64,000 bases of DNA from Microbacterium sp. Marseille-Q6648 (GCF_943181415.1 NZ_CALPBZ010000001.1:248001-312000); one strand, 5' to 3'; shown: positions 54,452 through 63,778, numbered from the stretch's first letter. The notes: a model not told the origin generated them from the letters alone. A program made the numbers and translations.

Positions 54452-55408
54452 CTATGCGTCCGCTGTGGACGCCGCGGGCTCGCGAAGACGGATCACCACG
54501 ACGGTCATGACCGCGACGGCGACGGCCGCCAGCACCATGTGCGCACCGACCGCCAACTCGGGAAGACCGTTGCGCGCCTGGTAGAGGCCGACGCCGATCT
54601 GCACGACCTCGACGATCAGCAGGGCGACCGACCAGCGCAGCAGGCGCGGTGCGGTGCGCCGCGCGCGGACGGCGGCCGCCACGAGGGCGATGGTCAGGAC
54701 GAGCAGCGCATACCCCGGCCAGGCGTGCACGTGTTCGAGCAGTTCGGCGTCGAATCCGTTGCGACCCGCAGCGGCGTCGCCCGAGTGGGGGCCCGCACCC
54801 GTGGTGAGCACGCCCATCGCGATCGTGAGGGCCAGGACGGCCGAGGTGACGTGGGCGAGCATCGCATGACGTCGGGGAACGGCGCGCGCGCGAGGCGACG
54901 GGGGCTCGTCCATGAGGGCCAGGAACCCCGCGGTCACTCCCACCAAGGCGAGCGAGGCGACGTAGTGGAAGCCGACGATGAAGGGGTTGAGGCCGGTGAG
55001 GACGGTGATCCCGCCGACGACCGCCTGCGCGATCACGCCGGCGACGACGACGGCCGCCAGCACGACGAGCCGGCGGCGACGTCGGTACCGCACGACCACG
55101 ATCACGAGGACCACGACGGCGAGGATGCCGACCAGTCCCGTCATCAGGCGGTTGCCGAACTCGATCGCGCCGTGGATGCCCATCTCGGGGGTGGCGACCA
55201 GGGAGTCCGCGGTGCAGGTCGGCCAGGTCGGACAGCCCAGCCCAGAGCCGGTGAGGCGGACCGCGCCGCCCGTGCCGATGATGATCACCTCGGCGAGGAA
55301 CGACAGCCACGCGAACACGCGCAGCGCGCGTCCGACGCGGTGCGCCTGCGGCGCAGCGGACGCAGGGCCGGTTTTCGGAGCGGGCGTCGTCGTGGTGTCC
55401 GCAGACAT
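54452..55408 (-). CDS. ctaA: Heme A synthase
   Basis: Oxidises the methyl group of heme O to give heme A for the cytochrome aa3 oxidase. The 318-aa membrane protein has eight helices and the CtaA signatures: GGAVRLTGSGLGCPTWPTC with the paired cysteines, IHGAIEFGNRLMTG carrying a heme-ligand His, and later His residues in VGFHYVASLAL, EHVHAWPG and GAHMVLAA. The start ATG 55408 gives an acidic N-terminal tail. ctaB is nearby in opposite orientation. Confidence 0.94.
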   Translation of the reverse strand: MSADTTTTPAPKTGPASAAPQAHRVGRALRVFAWLSFLAEVIIIGTGGAVRLTGSGLGCPTWPTCTADSLVATPEMGIHGAIEFGNRLMTGLVGILAVVVLVIVVVRYRRRRRLVVLAAVVVAGVIAQAVVGGITVLTGLNPFIVGFHYVASLALVGVTAGFLALMDEPPSPRARAVPRRHAMLAHVTSAVLALTIAMGVLTTGAGPHSGDAAAGRNGFDAELLEHVHAWPGYALLVLTIALVAAAVRARRTAPRLLRWSVALLIVEVVQIGVGLYQARNGLPELAVGAHMVLAAVAVAVMTVVVIRLREPAASTADA

Positions 55409-55485
55409 GGCGTCGGGGCCTCCTCGGGTCGCCGTTCGCGATGAACGAGCGTGACACAGGGCATCCGGCGCCGGGGCGGAGCCTG

Positions 55486-55655
55486 TAGAATCAGGGGGTC
55501 GGCTGCGGGCGCCTCACGAGCTCCGCACCACTGACAGTCTAGGCGCGAAGGTCAGCGCCGAACGAGAGGGCCCACCAAGCGGCATCCCCTTCCGGTAACT
55601 CCATCGGGAGACGAGGAATGCCGGGGCGGATGACACCGTTGGGGCCCGGATGGAG
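55486..55655 (+). promoter_or_regulatory. sufB promoter and structured leader
   Basis: TAGAAT at 55486-55491 is the probable -10 box, giving a leader of about 165 nt. Three nested complementary pairs lie in it: GGGCCC (55568-55573 with 55642-55647), CGGCAT/ATGCCG (55580-55585 with 55618-55623) and CTCC/GGAG (55599-55602 with 55607-55610). The sufB ribosome-binding GGAG is at 55652. The structure does not match a riboswitch class I know. No SufR-type repressor gene is adjacent. Confidence 0.4.
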
Positions 55656-55664
55656 AAATCGACA

Positions 55665-57083
55665 ATGTCCGATGTGCTGATCGATCGCCCCGAGCTCGAG
55701 GGCCTGGGTGTCTACGAGTTCGGCTGGCACGACGCCGACGCGGCCGGGGCCAGCGCCCGACGAGGCCTCAGCGAGGCTGTCGTCCGCGACATCTCCGCGC
55801 TCAAGTCCGAGCCCGAGTGGATGCTGAAGACCCGCCTGAAGGCGCTGCAGCTGTTCGATCGCAAGCCGATGCCGACGTGGGGTGCAGACCTCAGCGCCAT
55901 CGACTTCGAGAACATCAAGTACTTCGTGCGGTCCACCGAGAAGCAGGCCCAGACCTGGGAGGACCTGCCCGAAGACATCAAGAACACCTACGAGCGCCTC
56001 GGCATCCCCGAGGCCGAGCGCTCCCGTCTCGTCGCCGGCGTCGCCGCGCAGTACGAGTCGGAGGTCGTGTACCACCAGATCCGCGAGGACCTCGAAGCGC
56101 AGGGTGTCATCTTCATGGACACCGACACGGCGCTGCGCGAGCACCCGGAGTTCTTCCAGGAGTACTTCGGCACCGTGATCCCCTCCGGCGACAACAAGTT
56201 CGCCGCACTCAACACGGCGGTGTGGTCGGGCGGATCCTTCGTCTACGTCCCCCCGGGTGTCCACGTCGACATTCCGCTCCAGGCCTACTTCCGCATCAAC
56301 ACCGAGAACATGGGCCAGTTCGAGCGGACGCTGATCATCGCGGACGAGGACTCGTACGTCCACTACATCGAGGGCTGCACCGCGCCGATCTACAAGAGCG
56401 ACTCGCTGCACTCCGCGGTGGTCGAGATCATCGTGAAGAAGAACGCCCGCGTGCGCTACACGACGATCCAGAACTGGTCGAACAACGTCTACAACCTCGT
56501 CACCAAGCGAGCGGTCGCCCACGAAGGCGCGACCATGGAATGGGTCGACGGCAACATCGGCTCGAAGGTGACGATGAAGTACCCGTCGATCTTCCTGATG
56601 GGCGAGCACGCCAAGGGCGAGACGCTCTCGGTGGCCTTCGCCGGCCCCGGCCAGCACCAGGACGCCGGCGCCAAGATGATCCACATGGCCCCGTACACGC
56701 AGTCGTCGATCGTGTCGAAGTCGATCGCGCGCGGCGGCGGCCGCGCGGGCTACCGCGGCGAGGTCCGTGTCGACGCCAACGCGCACCACTCGGCGAACAC
56801 CGTCCGGTGCGATGCGCTGCTGGTCGACACCATCTCGCGTTCGGACACGTACCCTGCCATCGACATCCGCGTCGACGACGTGCAGCTCGGTCACGAGGCG
56901 ACGGTGTCGAAGGTCAGCGAGGAGCAGCTGTTCTACCTGCAGTCGCGCGGCCTCCCCGAGGACGAGGCGATGGCCATGATCGTCCGCGGCTTCATCGAGC
57001 CGATCGCGCGCGAGCTGCCGATGGAATACGCCATGGAACTCAACAAGCTCATCGAGATGGGCATGGAAGGATCGGTCGGCTAG
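55665..57083 (+). CDS. sufB: Fe-S cluster assembly protein SufB
   Basis: Scaffold subunit of the SufBCD complex that builds Fe-S clusters (472 aa). SufB motifs include [46 protein letters not shown] with the conserved Cys, and the C-terminal [21 protein letters not shown]. No intein is present, unlike some mycobacterial SufB. ATG 55665 with GGAG nine nt upstream and the common [11 protein letters not shown] start is favoured over ATG 55650. sufD begins at the very next base after the stop. Confidence 0.96.
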   Translation: MSDVLIDRPELEGLGVYEFGWHDADAAGASARRGLSEAVVRDISALKSEPEWMLKTRLKALQLFDRKPMPTWGADLSAIDFENIKYFVRSTEKQAQTWEDLPEDIKNTYERLGIPEAERSRLVAGVAAQYESEVVYHQIREDLEAQGVIFMDTDTALREHPEFFQEYFGTVIPSGDNKFAALNTAVWSGGSFVYVPPGVHVDIPLQAYFRINTENMGQFERTLIIADEDSYVHYIEGCTAPIYKSDSLHSAVVEIIVKKNARVRYTTIQNWSNNVYNLVTKRAVAHEGATMEWVDGNIGSKVTMKYPSIFLMGEHAKGETLSVAFAGPGQHQDAGAKMIHMAPYTQSSIVSKSIARGGGRAGYRGEVRVDANAHHSANTVRCDALLVDTISRSDTYPAIDIRVDDVQLGHEATVSKVSEEQLFYLQSRGLPEDEAMAMIVRGFIEPIARELPMEYAMELNKLIEMGMEGSVG

Positions 57084-58292
57084 ATGACGACCACGACGCA
57101 GGCACCCGCGACGGTGCCGGGCTCAAGGCCGCATTCCGACGGAGCAGGAGCGTTCGTTCCGGTGCAGACGCGCTCGGAGCGACCTCGCTCGTACGCTCCC
57201 GAGGACTTCGTCGTCCCCACGGGGCGCGAGGTGGATTGGAAGCACACGCCGATCGCGCGGGTGGCCCCGCTCTTCGCGGACGAGGCCACCGACGATCGCG
57301 AGGACGATCCGGCCGTGGCGTACACGGTGACCGCGGCCGACCAGGTCCAGATCGGCGCGCTCGGCGCGGGGGAGTCCCCCCGCGGTTCGGTGTTCGAGCC
57401 GGAGGACCGTGTCGCCGCGATCGCGTGGAACCGCTCCGAGCGGGCGCTGCACGTGCGGATCCCCGCGGGGGTCGAACTGTCCGATCCCGTCCACGTCGAC
57501 ATGGTGGGCAGCGGCGCGGATCGACGCGCCAACGCGCACATCGTGATCGAAGCCGAGCCCCAGGCGCGCGGCATCGTGCTGCTGCGCCACTCGGGCTCAG
57601 CGCGCTACGCGCAGGATGTCGAGATCATCGTCGGAGACGGTGCCCACCTCGAGGTCGTCAGCGTCCAGCAGTGGGAGGACGACGCCGTTCACGCGTCGTC
57701 CCATCAGGCCCGCGTCGGGCGCGACGCGACGCTGCGCCACTTCGTCATCACCTTCGGCGGCGGCGTCGTCCGCGTCAACCCGTCGGTCGAGCTGGCCGGC
57801 ACCGGTTCGCGGGGAGAGCTCTTCGGCCTCAGCTACGCCGACGCCGGGCAGCACTTCGAGAGCCAGGTGTACCTGCACCACAAGGGCGCCGAGACCTCTG
57901 GCGACGTGCTGTACAAGGGCGCACTGCAGGGCCTCGGCGCCCGCAGCGTCTGGGTCGGCGACGTCCTCATCGGACCGGATGCCGTCGGCACCGACTCCTA
58001 CGAGGCGAACCGCAATCTCGTCCTGACGGACGGCGCGCGCGCCGACTCCATCCCGAACCTCGAGATCGAGACCGGCGACATCCGCGGGGCGGGCCACGCC
58101 AGCGCCACGGGCCGCTTCGACGACGAGCAGCTGTTCTACCTCCAGGCTCGGGGCATCCCCGAGGACGAGGCGCGGCGCCTCGTCGTGCTGGGGTTCCTGT
58201 CCGAGATCGTGCAGAAGATCGGCATCCCCGATCTCGAGGCCGAGCTCTTCGCCGCGATCGAGACCGAACTCGCCCAGGAGGTGGCCCGATGA
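57084..58292 (+). CDS. sufD: Fe-S cluster assembly protein SufD
   Basis: The partner scaffold of SufB, 402 aa. The beta-helical core shows HVDMVGSGADRRANAHIVIEAEP, DVLYKGALQGLGARSVWVGDVLIGPDAVGTDSYEANRNLVLTDGARADSIPNLEIETGDI, and the end IRGAGHASATGRFDDEQLFYLQARGIPEDEARRLV parallels SufB. It follows sufB without a gap and overlaps the Rieske ferredoxin by 4 nt (ATGA). Sequence in other regions is less conserved, as is normal for SufD. Confidence 0.94.
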   Translation: MTTTTQAPATVPGSRPHSDGAGAFVPVQTRSERPRSYAPEDFVVPTGREVDWKHTPIARVAPLFADEATDDREDDPAVAYTVTAADQVQIGALGAGESPRGSVFEPEDRVAAIAWNRSERALHVRIPAGVELSDPVHVDMVGSGADRRANAHIVIEAEPQARGIVLLRHSGSARYAQDVEIIVGDGAHLEVVSVQQWEDDAVHASSHQARVGRDATLRHFVITFGGGVVRVNPSVELAGTGSRGELFGLSYADAGQHFESQVYLHHKGAETSGDVLYKGALQGLGARSVWVGDVLIGPDAVGTDSYEANRNLVLTDGARADSIPNLEIETGDIRGAGHASATGRFDDEQLFYLQARGIPEDEARRLVVLGFLSEIVQKIGIPDLEAELFAAIETELAQEVAR

Positions 58293-58615
58293 CCGCACAG
58301 CGCGCCTGCGCTCTGAGCGATCTTGAACAAGACAGCGCGCTGCGCGTCGAGATCGACGGAGTGGCCATCGCGGTCGTCCTCGACTCGAACGGCGAAGTGC
58401 ACGCCATCGGCGACACCTGCACCCACGGCGACATCTCGCTCGCCGAGGGCTTCGTCGACGGTGACACGCTCGAATGCTGGGCCCACGGGTCGGCGTTCTC
58501 GCTGCGCACCGGCAAGCCCCTCAACCTTCCCGCGTACGAACCCGTCCCGGTCTTCGAAGTGACCATCGACGGCGACGACGTGCTGATCGACCCGAACCTG
58601 AAGAAGGAACTCTGA
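58289..58615 (+). CDS. Rieske-type [2Fe-2S] ferredoxin of the suf operon
   Basis: A 108-aa soluble ferredoxin. The Rieske cluster ligands are C-T-H in IGDTCTHGDISL and C-W-A-H in LECWAHGSAFSL, giving the two-Cys two-His site used by dioxygenase-type (NirD/BphF-like) ferredoxins. It sits between sufD and sufC, as in other actinobacterial SUF operons, and probably supplies electrons for cluster assembly. The start overlaps the sufD stop and sufC follows directly at the next base. Confidence 0.93.
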   Translation: MTAQRACALSDLEQDSALRVEIDGVAIAVVLDSNGEVHAIGDTCTHGDISLAEGFVDGDTLECWAHGSAFSLRTGKPLNLPAYEPVPVFEVTIDGDDVLIDPNLKKEL

Positions 58616-59398
58616 ATGTCAGTCCTCGAGATCCGCGACCTCCACGTGACGGTCGAGACGGATGCCGGTACCACGCCCATCCTCAACGGCGTCACCCTGA
58701 CCATCGAAACCGGGCAGACCCACGCCATCATGGGCCCCAACGGCTCCGGGAAGTCCACGCTCGCGTACACGATCGCCGGACACCCGAAGTACACCGTGAC
58801 GAGCGGCTCGATCACCTTCGACGGTGAGGACGTCCTCGCCATGTCCGTCGACGAGCGGGCCCGGGCCGGACTGTTCCTCGCGATGCAGTACCCGGTGGAG
58901 ATCCCCGGCGTCACCGTCACGAACTTCCTGCGCACGGCCAAGACCGCGATCGACGGCGAAGCGCCGTCCATCCGCACGTGGACGAAGGACGTCAAGGCGT
59001 CCATGAAGAACCTGCGCATGGACGCGAAGTTCGCGCAGCGCAACGTCAACGAGGGATTCTCCGGCGGCGAGAAGAAGCGCCACGAGATCCTCCAGCTGGA
59101 GCTCCTGCGCCCCAAGCTCGCCGTGCTCGACGAGACCGACTCGGGTCTGGACGTCGATGCGCTCAAGATCGTCTCGGAGGGCGTCAACCGCGCCAAGTCC
59201 GAGACCGACCTCGGCGTGCTCCTCATCACCCACTACACACGGATCCTCCGCTACATCCGTCCCGACTTCGTCCACGTGATGATCGGCGGCCGGATCGTCG
59301 AGGAGGGCGGCCCCGAACTGGCCGACCGCCTCGAGGACGAGGGCTACGACCGCTACCTCGCCCCCGCAGGCGAAGCCGCCGTCGACGCGGGCGAATAG
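58616..59398 (+). CDS. sufC: Fe-S cluster assembly ATPase SufC
   Basis: The ABC-type ATPase that powers the SufBCD complex, 260 aa. Walker A is GPNGSGKST, the Q-loop is AMQYPVEIPG, the ABC signature FSGGEKKRHEIL carries SufC's typical Lys-rich end, the Walker B is LAVLDETDSGLD, and the H-loop ITHYTRIL. It starts at the base after the ferredoxin stop. SufS and SufU genes, normally next, are missing here; the next genes are a SufT-like factor and a PatB-type enzyme. Confidence 0.96.
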   Translation: MSVLEIRDLHVTVETDAGTTPILNGVTLTIETGQTHAIMGPNGSGKSTLAYTIAGHPKYTVTSGSITFDGEDVLAMSVDERARAGLFLAMQYPVEIPGVTVTNFLRTAKTAIDGEAPSIRTWTKDVKASMKNLRMDAKFAQRNVNEGFSGGEKKRHEILQLELLRPKLAVLDETDSGLDVDALKIVSEGVNRAKSETDLGVLLITHYTRILRYIRPDFVHVMIGGRIVEEGGPELADRLEDEGYDRYLAPAGEAAVDAGE

Positions 59399-59401
59399 AA
59401 T
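59396..59401 (+). promoter_or_regulatory. Possible internal -10 element before the SufT-like gene
   Basis: TAGAAT begins with the sufC stop codon and lies 7 nt before ATG 59409. It could start an extra leaderless transcript inside the operon. Confidence 0.3.
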
Positions 59402-59408
59402 CGCTGCC

Positions 59409-59738
59409 ATGACCGCCACGCTCACTCCTGAGAAGTACGACGAGGTCACCGAGGCCCTGAAAGACGTCATGGATCCCGAACTGGGGATCAACGTCGTCGA
59501 CCTGGGCCTCATCTACGACCTCGCGTGGGACGACGAGAACGACGCGCTCATCATCCACATGACGCTGACCTCGGCGGGCTGCCCGCTGACGGACGTGCTC
59601 GAGGAGCAGACTGCTCAGGCGCTGGACGAGGTCGTCGACCGTTTCCGCATCAACTGGGTGTGGATGCCGCCGTGGGGCCCCGAGCGCATCACCGACGACG
59701 GCCGCGACATGATGCGCGCGCTCGGTTTCGCCATCTGA
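59409..59738 (+). CDS. sufT: Metal-sulfur cluster assembly factor (SufT/MIP18-like, DUF59)
   Basis: A 109-aa single-domain DUF59 protein thought to help carry or insert Fe-S clusters. The family core VMDPELGINVVDLGLIYDL is near residues 20-38, and MTLTSAGCPLTDVLEEQ contains the conserved Cys in TSAGCP; WMPPWGPERITDDGRDMMRALGF forms the C-terminus. It starts 10 nt after sufC and belongs to the suf operon. The separate TAGAAT element may give it extra expression. Confidence 0.93.
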   Translation: MTATLTPEKYDEVTEALKDVMDPELGINVVDLGLIYDLAWDDENDALIIHMTLTSAGCPLTDVLEEQTAQALDEVVDRFRINWVWMPPWGPERITDDGRDMMRALGFAI

Positions 59739-59769
59739 CGTCGGCCGGGCGATCGGCTCGCACGCTGGC

Positions 59770-59775
59770 TAGGCT
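59770..59775 (+). promoter_or_regulatory. -10 element of the PatB/MalY gene
   Basis: TAGGCT exactly 6 nt before GTG 59782, a leaderless arrangement. Confidence 0.5.
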
Positions 59776-59781
59776 CGACGG

Positions 59782-60942
59782 GTGAGCGTCACTCCTCTCC
59801 CCGCCCTGCCCATCGAACAGCTGCGACAGCGCTCGAGCACGAAGTGGCGGAAGTATCCCGCCGACGTCCTGCCGCTCTTCGTCGCGGAGACGGACTTCGC
59901 CCTCGCGCCGGCGATCACCACCGCGCTGGCCCGGGCTGTGGAGCTGGGCGACACCGGCTACACGCCGCCGGACCCCGGCATCCGCGACGCCTATGCGGCG
60001 TTCGCACGACGCCGATTCGGGTGGGAGGTGGACCCCCGGAACATCCGCACCACGTGCGACGTCATGATGGGGGTCGTCGAGATCCTCCGCGCGGTGACGA
60101 CGCCGGGCGACCGGGTCATCGTCACCCCGCCGGTGTATCCGCCCTTCTACGACTGCGTCCCCGAAGCCGGAGCGGTCGTGGACCGCGTGCCGCTGGTGCA
60201 GACCGCGACCGGGTGGGAACTCGACCTGCCCGGCATCGAGGCGGCGCTCGCCCGTGGGGCGCGTGCCGTGCTGCTCTGCAACCCCCACAACCCGACCGGG
60301 ACCGCGCACTCCCGCGAGGCTCTCGCAGCCCTCGCGGAAATCGCGGCGACGCACGGCGCCGTCGTCGTGAGCGACGAGATCCACGCGCCGCTCGTGCAGC
60401 CGGACGCGGCGTTCACGCCCTTCCTTGCGGCATCGGCGACCGCGGCGCGCGTCGGGTACACCGTCACGAGTGCGAGCAAGGCGTTCAACCTCGCGGGTCT
60501 CAAGTGCGCGCTGATGGTGACCGCCGACCCCGGCACGAGAGGCGTCATCGACGGCCTTCCCGACGAGATCGAATGGCGGACCGGGCTGTTCGGCGCCCTC
60601 GCGGGGGTCGCGGCGTTCGCGCCCGAGAGCGACGCATGGCTGGACTCCCTGCTCGTCCGCCTCGACGAGAATCGGCGCCTGCTGGCGGAACTCCTCGACA
60701 CCCACGTTCCGTCGGCTCGCTACCGCATCCCCGATGCGGGATTCCTCGCCTGGGTGGACCTGAGCGCACTCGGCTGGGGCGACAACCCGGCGGTGCGCAT
60801 CCTGCGGGACGCGAAGGTCGCGCTGCATTTCGGCCCGCACTTCGGCGACGAGGGGCGCGGCCACGTCCGCGTCAACTTCGGGTGCGACCCCGACGTGCTG
60901 CGTGAGGCCATCGCCCGGATCGGTGCCCTCGCCGCATCCTGA
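59782..60942 (+). CDS. MalY/PatB-family aminotransferase (probable cystathionine beta-lyase)
   Basis: A PLP fold-type I enzyme of 386 aa. The pattern KWRKYPADVLPLFVAETDFALAP at the N-terminus, NPHNPTGTAHS (PLP phosphate and ring region) and TSASKAFNLAGLKCALMV with the Schiff-base lysine are those of MalY/PatB proteins, which cleave C-S bonds of cystathionine and related substrates. The GTG start is leaderless-like. It follows the suf operon by 43 nt; whether it provides sulfur for cluster assembly is speculation, since the suf operon here has no cysteine desulfurase. Confidence 0.88.
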   Translation: MSVTPLPALPIEQLRQRSSTKWRKYPADVLPLFVAETDFALAPAITTALARAVELGDTGYTPPDPGIRDAYAAFARRRFGWEVDPRNIRTTCDVMMGVVEILRAVTTPGDRVIVTPPVYPPFYDCVPEAGAVVDRVPLVQTATGWELDLPGIEAALARGARAVLLCNPHNPTGTAHSREALAALAEIAATHGAVVVSDEIHAPLVQPDAAFTPFLAASATAARVGYTVTSASKAFNLAGLKCALMVTADPGTRGVIDGLPDEIEWRTGLFGALAGVAAFAPESDAWLDSLLVRLDENRRLLAELLDTHVPSARYRIPDAGFLAWVDLSALGWGDNPAVRILRDAKVALHFGPHFGDEGRGHVRVNFGCDPDVLREAIARIGALAAS

Positions 60943-60966
60943 GCCCCGGCATCCGCGGGCCCGCCG

Positions 60967-61881
60967 TCAGTTCTCGGCGCGTCCGAGCCGCCAGTAGCCC
61001 ATGAAGGCGACGGCGCGGCGGTCGACACCCTGCTCGGTCACCAGGTGTCGGCGCAGCGCCTTGATCGCGCCCGCCTCGCCGGCGAGCCAGGAGTACAGCG
61101 GGGCGCTCTTGAGGGCGGCGCCCCCCTTGGCGGTCCGCGGCACCTCCCACAGGATGCCGCTGTCGATGTCCACCTCTTCGACGTCGCCGCCACGGCCCGC
61201 CGGAGCCAGCGTGGCGACAGCGGCCTCCACTTCGCGCACGAGATGGCTGTGCCGCGCGGCCTCGCCGCGCGCGGCGATGCGCAGCTCGAACCCCGGATGC
61301 TGCGGAAGATAAGCGGCATCCTCGGAGCACGGCACCTCGAGCACCACGATGCCACGCGCCTCGGGCGGCAGCTGCTCGAGGATGGTGGCGATCGCGGGAG
61401 CGGCGGTCTCGTCTCCGGCGAGCAGGATGTTCTCGGTGCGGGCGGGCGGGACGAAGTCGATCCCGTAGCTGACGCCGGTGTGGTGGACGGTGGGCGCGAG
61501 GATCATCACCTCGTCGCCGACGGCGGCGCGCGCGATCCACGCGGATGCCGGACCGGAGACCTCGTGCGCCACCATGTCGACGTCCACCTCGCCGACGTCG
61601 TTTCGGACGCGCCTGGTCGTGTACGTGCGGAAGGGCGGACGCGCGTGCGGCGCCATCTCGCGCCACTGCGTGTACCAGTCCTCGCCGGTGGGCATGTCGT
61701 CCAGCCCCGCGGTGTCGGTGGGGAAGACCACCTTGATCCGCTGATCCAACCCGGTGTCGCCGTAGAGGTCCAGGTCGTCACCCGTGAAGGTGAAGCGCCG
61801 GAAGCTCGGCGTCAGGTCCGTGACGGCCTTCACACGGACGCGGAAGAAGCGAAGGGTGCTGACGGTGGTGGCGATGGTCAT
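60967..61881 (-). CDS. Siderophore-interacting protein, FAD-dependent
   Basis: A 304-aa FAD/NAD(P)H reductase of the ViuB/SIP family that releases iron from imported ferric siderophores in the cytoplasm. FRRFTFTGDDLDLYGDTG and FRTYTTRRVRND (FAD isoalloxazine/phosphate region, RxYTxR) are in the N-terminal half; AGDETAAPAIATILEQLP and EVDIDSGILWEVP belong to the NAD(P)H/SIP C-terminal domain, which ends FMGYWRLGRAEN. It is the last gene of the importer operon; its ATG overlaps the ATPase stop by 4 nt. Confidence 0.93.
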   Translation of the reverse strand: MTIATTVSTLRFFRVRVKAVTDLTPSFRRFTFTGDDLDLYGDTGLDQRIKVVFPTDTAGLDDMPTGEDWYTQWREMAPHARPPFRTYTTRRVRNDVGEVDVDMVAHEVSGPASAWIARAAVGDEVMILAPTVHHTGVSYGIDFVPPARTENILLAGDETAAPAIATILEQLPPEARGIVVLEVPCSEDAAYLPQHPGFELRIAARGEAARHSHLVREVEAAVATLAPAGRGGDVEEVDIDSGILWEVPRTAKGGAALKSAPLYSWLAGEAGAIKALRRHLVTEQGVDRRAVAFMGYWRLGRAEN

Positions 61882-62732
61882 GCGCTGGCTCCGGGGAGGG
61901 TCGGCCCGGCGCCCGCGGATGCGGCTGCCGAGGAGAGGACGTGGTGGCGACCGCGCGGCAGCACGATCGGCGTACCCGACACCGGGTCGTCGACGACGAG
62001 GGCGTCGATGTCGAACACGTCGCGGATGAGGTCGGCGGTCATGACGTCGGCCGGCGCGCCCGCGGCGACGACCCTGCCGGCTCGGACGGCCACGATGTGG
62101 TCCGCGTAGCGGGCGGCCATGTTCATGTCGTGCAGCACCATCACGACGGTGGTGCCCCGGTCGCGATTGAGGTCGGTCAGGAGGTCGAGCACGTCGACCT
62201 GGTGCGCGACGTCGAGGAAGGTCGTGGGCTCGTCCAGCAGCAGGATGTCGGTCTCCTGGGCGAGCGCCATCGCGATCCAGACCCGCTGGCGCTGCCCGCC
62301 CGACAGTTCGTCGACCGCACGGTCGGCCAGTTCGGTGGTCTCGGTGGCGGCGAGGGATTCCGCCACCACCTCGTAGTCGCGCGCGCTCCAGCGGGCGAGC
62401 AGCCTCTGGTGGGGATGACGCCCCCGCCCCACGAGGTCCGCCACGGCGATCCCCTCGGGCGCGGACGGGCTCTGCGGTAGCAGGCCGAGCGTGCGTGCCA
62501 CTTCCTTCGAGGGCAGGGAGTGCAGCTCGCGGCCGTCGAGCACGACCTGCCCCGCGTGGGGTGAGAGCAGCCGGGCGAGCGCCTTCAGGACCGTCGACTT
62601 GCCGCAGCCGTTCGCGCCGATGATCGCGGTGATGCGACCGGCGGGGACGTCGAGATCCAGATCGTCCACGATCGTGCGGTCGCCGTACGACAGCGACAGC
62701 GACCGGGCGGACAGCTGGTGGGACAAGGTCAC
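61878..62732 (-). CDS. fecE: Ferric-siderophore ABC transporter ATP-binding protein
   Basis: The ATPase of a FecCDE/FepC-type importer (284 aa). Walker A is GANGCGKST, the Q-loop reads LLPQSPSAPEGI, the signature VDELSGGQRQRVWIAMALAQE and Walker B ILLLDEPTTFLD are intact, and the H-loop is LHDMNMAARYADH. GTG 62732 overlaps the upstream permease stop (GTGA). The C-terminal 25 residues are Ala/Gly-rich. Substrate is a ferric siderophore by family and neighbour; the exact one is unknown. Gene symbol is by family, not orthology. Confidence 0.92.
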   Translation of the reverse strand: MTLSHQLSARSLSLSYGDRTIVDDLDLDVPAGRITAIIGANGCGKSTVLKALARLLSPHAGQVVLDGRELHSLPSKEVARTLGLLPQSPSAPEGIAVADLVGRGRHPHQRLLARWSARDYEVVAESLAATETTELADRAVDELSGGQRQRVWIAMALAQETDILLLDEPTTFLDVAHQVDVLDLLTDLNRDRGTTVVMVLHDMNMAARYADHIVAVRAGRVVAAGAPADVMTADLIRDVFDIDALVVDDPVSGTPIVLPRGRHHVLSSAAASAGAGPTLPGASA

Positions 62733-63778
62733 AGGGAGCCTCCGGAGCGGTTGATCCTGATGAGAAGGAAGATGAGGTACGGCGCCCCGAGGACGCCGGT
62801 GATCACCCCGACGGGGTAGCGGTTGTCGAACGCGAACTGGCCGACGAGGTCCGCAGCGAGCACGAGCAGGATGCCGACCATCGCCGATGGAAGCAGGAGT
62901 GGGGTTCCGGGTCCGACCAGACGCGCCGCGATCGGCCCCGACATGAACGCCACGAAAGCGATGGGTCCCGCGGCCGCGGTGGCCACCGCCAGAAGGGCCA
63001 CGGCGGCGAGGATGAGAAGGATGCGGGTGCGCTGCACCGAGACCCCCAGACTCGACGCGGAGTCGTCCCCCAGCCGGAGCAGCCCGAGGGGTCGGCCCTG
63101 CAGGAGCAGAACGGGGCCCAGGACCGCGCACGCGATGGCCACGGGGGCGATGACCGACCAGGAGGCGCTGTTGAGGCTGCCGGTCAGCCAGCGCATCGCC
63201 GCCTGCAGATCCCACGCCGGGGCCTGCGACAGAACGTAGGTCACGGTGCTGTCGAGCATCGCCGCGACCCCGATGCCGATGAGGATGAGGCGGGTGCCGG
63301 CGAATCCGCCGCGGTGCGAGAGCAGGTAGACGGCCAGGGCCGTCACGACGGCGCCGCCCAGCGCGAGGAGCGACACACCGGTCTGGTTGAGGCCCAGGAC
63401 GACGATTCCCACGACGGCGGCGGCGCCCGCGCCCGAACTGACGCCGATGATGTCGGGGGAGGCGAGGGGGTTTCGCAGCAGCGTCTGGAAGGTGACGCCC
63501 GCGACGCCGAAGGAGAAGCCCGCGAGGACGCCGAGCACGGCTCGGGGAAGACGCAGTTCGCCGACCGTGAAAGACGCGCCGGGGACCGTCTGGCCCGCCA
63601 TGACGCGCAGGACCTCGTCCGGCGAGTAGACGGTGTTGCCGACCATCAGCGAGACCGCGAAGAGCACGAGGATGCCGGCTCCGAGCGCCGCGGTGACGAC
63701 AGCGCGTCGTCGCGCACGCCGGCGGCGTCCGGCCACCACCGTGGCGACGGATGCGGGGAGGAGCGCCGCGGACGTCAC
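62729..63778 (-). CDS. fecD: Ferric-siderophore ABC transporter permease (FecD-like)
   Basis: A 349-aa FecCD-family permease with about ten helices. The conserved LPRAVLGVLAGFSFGVAGVTFQTLLRNPLASPDIIGVSSGAGAAAV is the family signature, and FVAFMSGPIAARLVGPGTPLLLPSAMVG contains the cytoplasmic coupling helix (G-P-I/hydrophobic region). An Arg-rich N-terminus precedes the first helix. GTG 63778 overlaps the next upstream permease stop (GTGA). It forms a heteromeric channel with the partial gene at the right edge. Confidence 0.92.
   Translation of the reverse strand: MTSAALLPASVATVVAGRRRRARRRAVVTAALGAGILVLFAVSLMVGNTVYSPDEVLRVMAGQTVPGASFTVGELRLPRAVLGVLAGFSFGVAGVTFQTLLRNPLASPDIIGVSSGAGAAAVVGIVVLGLNQTGVSLLALGGAVVTALAVYLLSHRGGFAGTRLILIGIGVAAMLDSTVTYVLSQAPAWDLQAAMRWLTGSLNSASWSVIAPVAIACAVLGPVLLLQGRPLGLLRLGDDSASSLGVSVQRTRILLILAAVALLAVATAAAGPIAFVAFMSGPIAARLVGPGTPLLLPSAMVGILLVLAADLVGQFAFDNRYPVGVITGVLGAPYLIFLLIRINRSGGSL

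Noticed and set aside
55560-55655. Known riboswitch (SAM or cobalamin type) in the sufB leader
   Set aside because: Nested stems exist, but none of the conserved core sequences of those classes can be read; only a generic structured leader is claimed.
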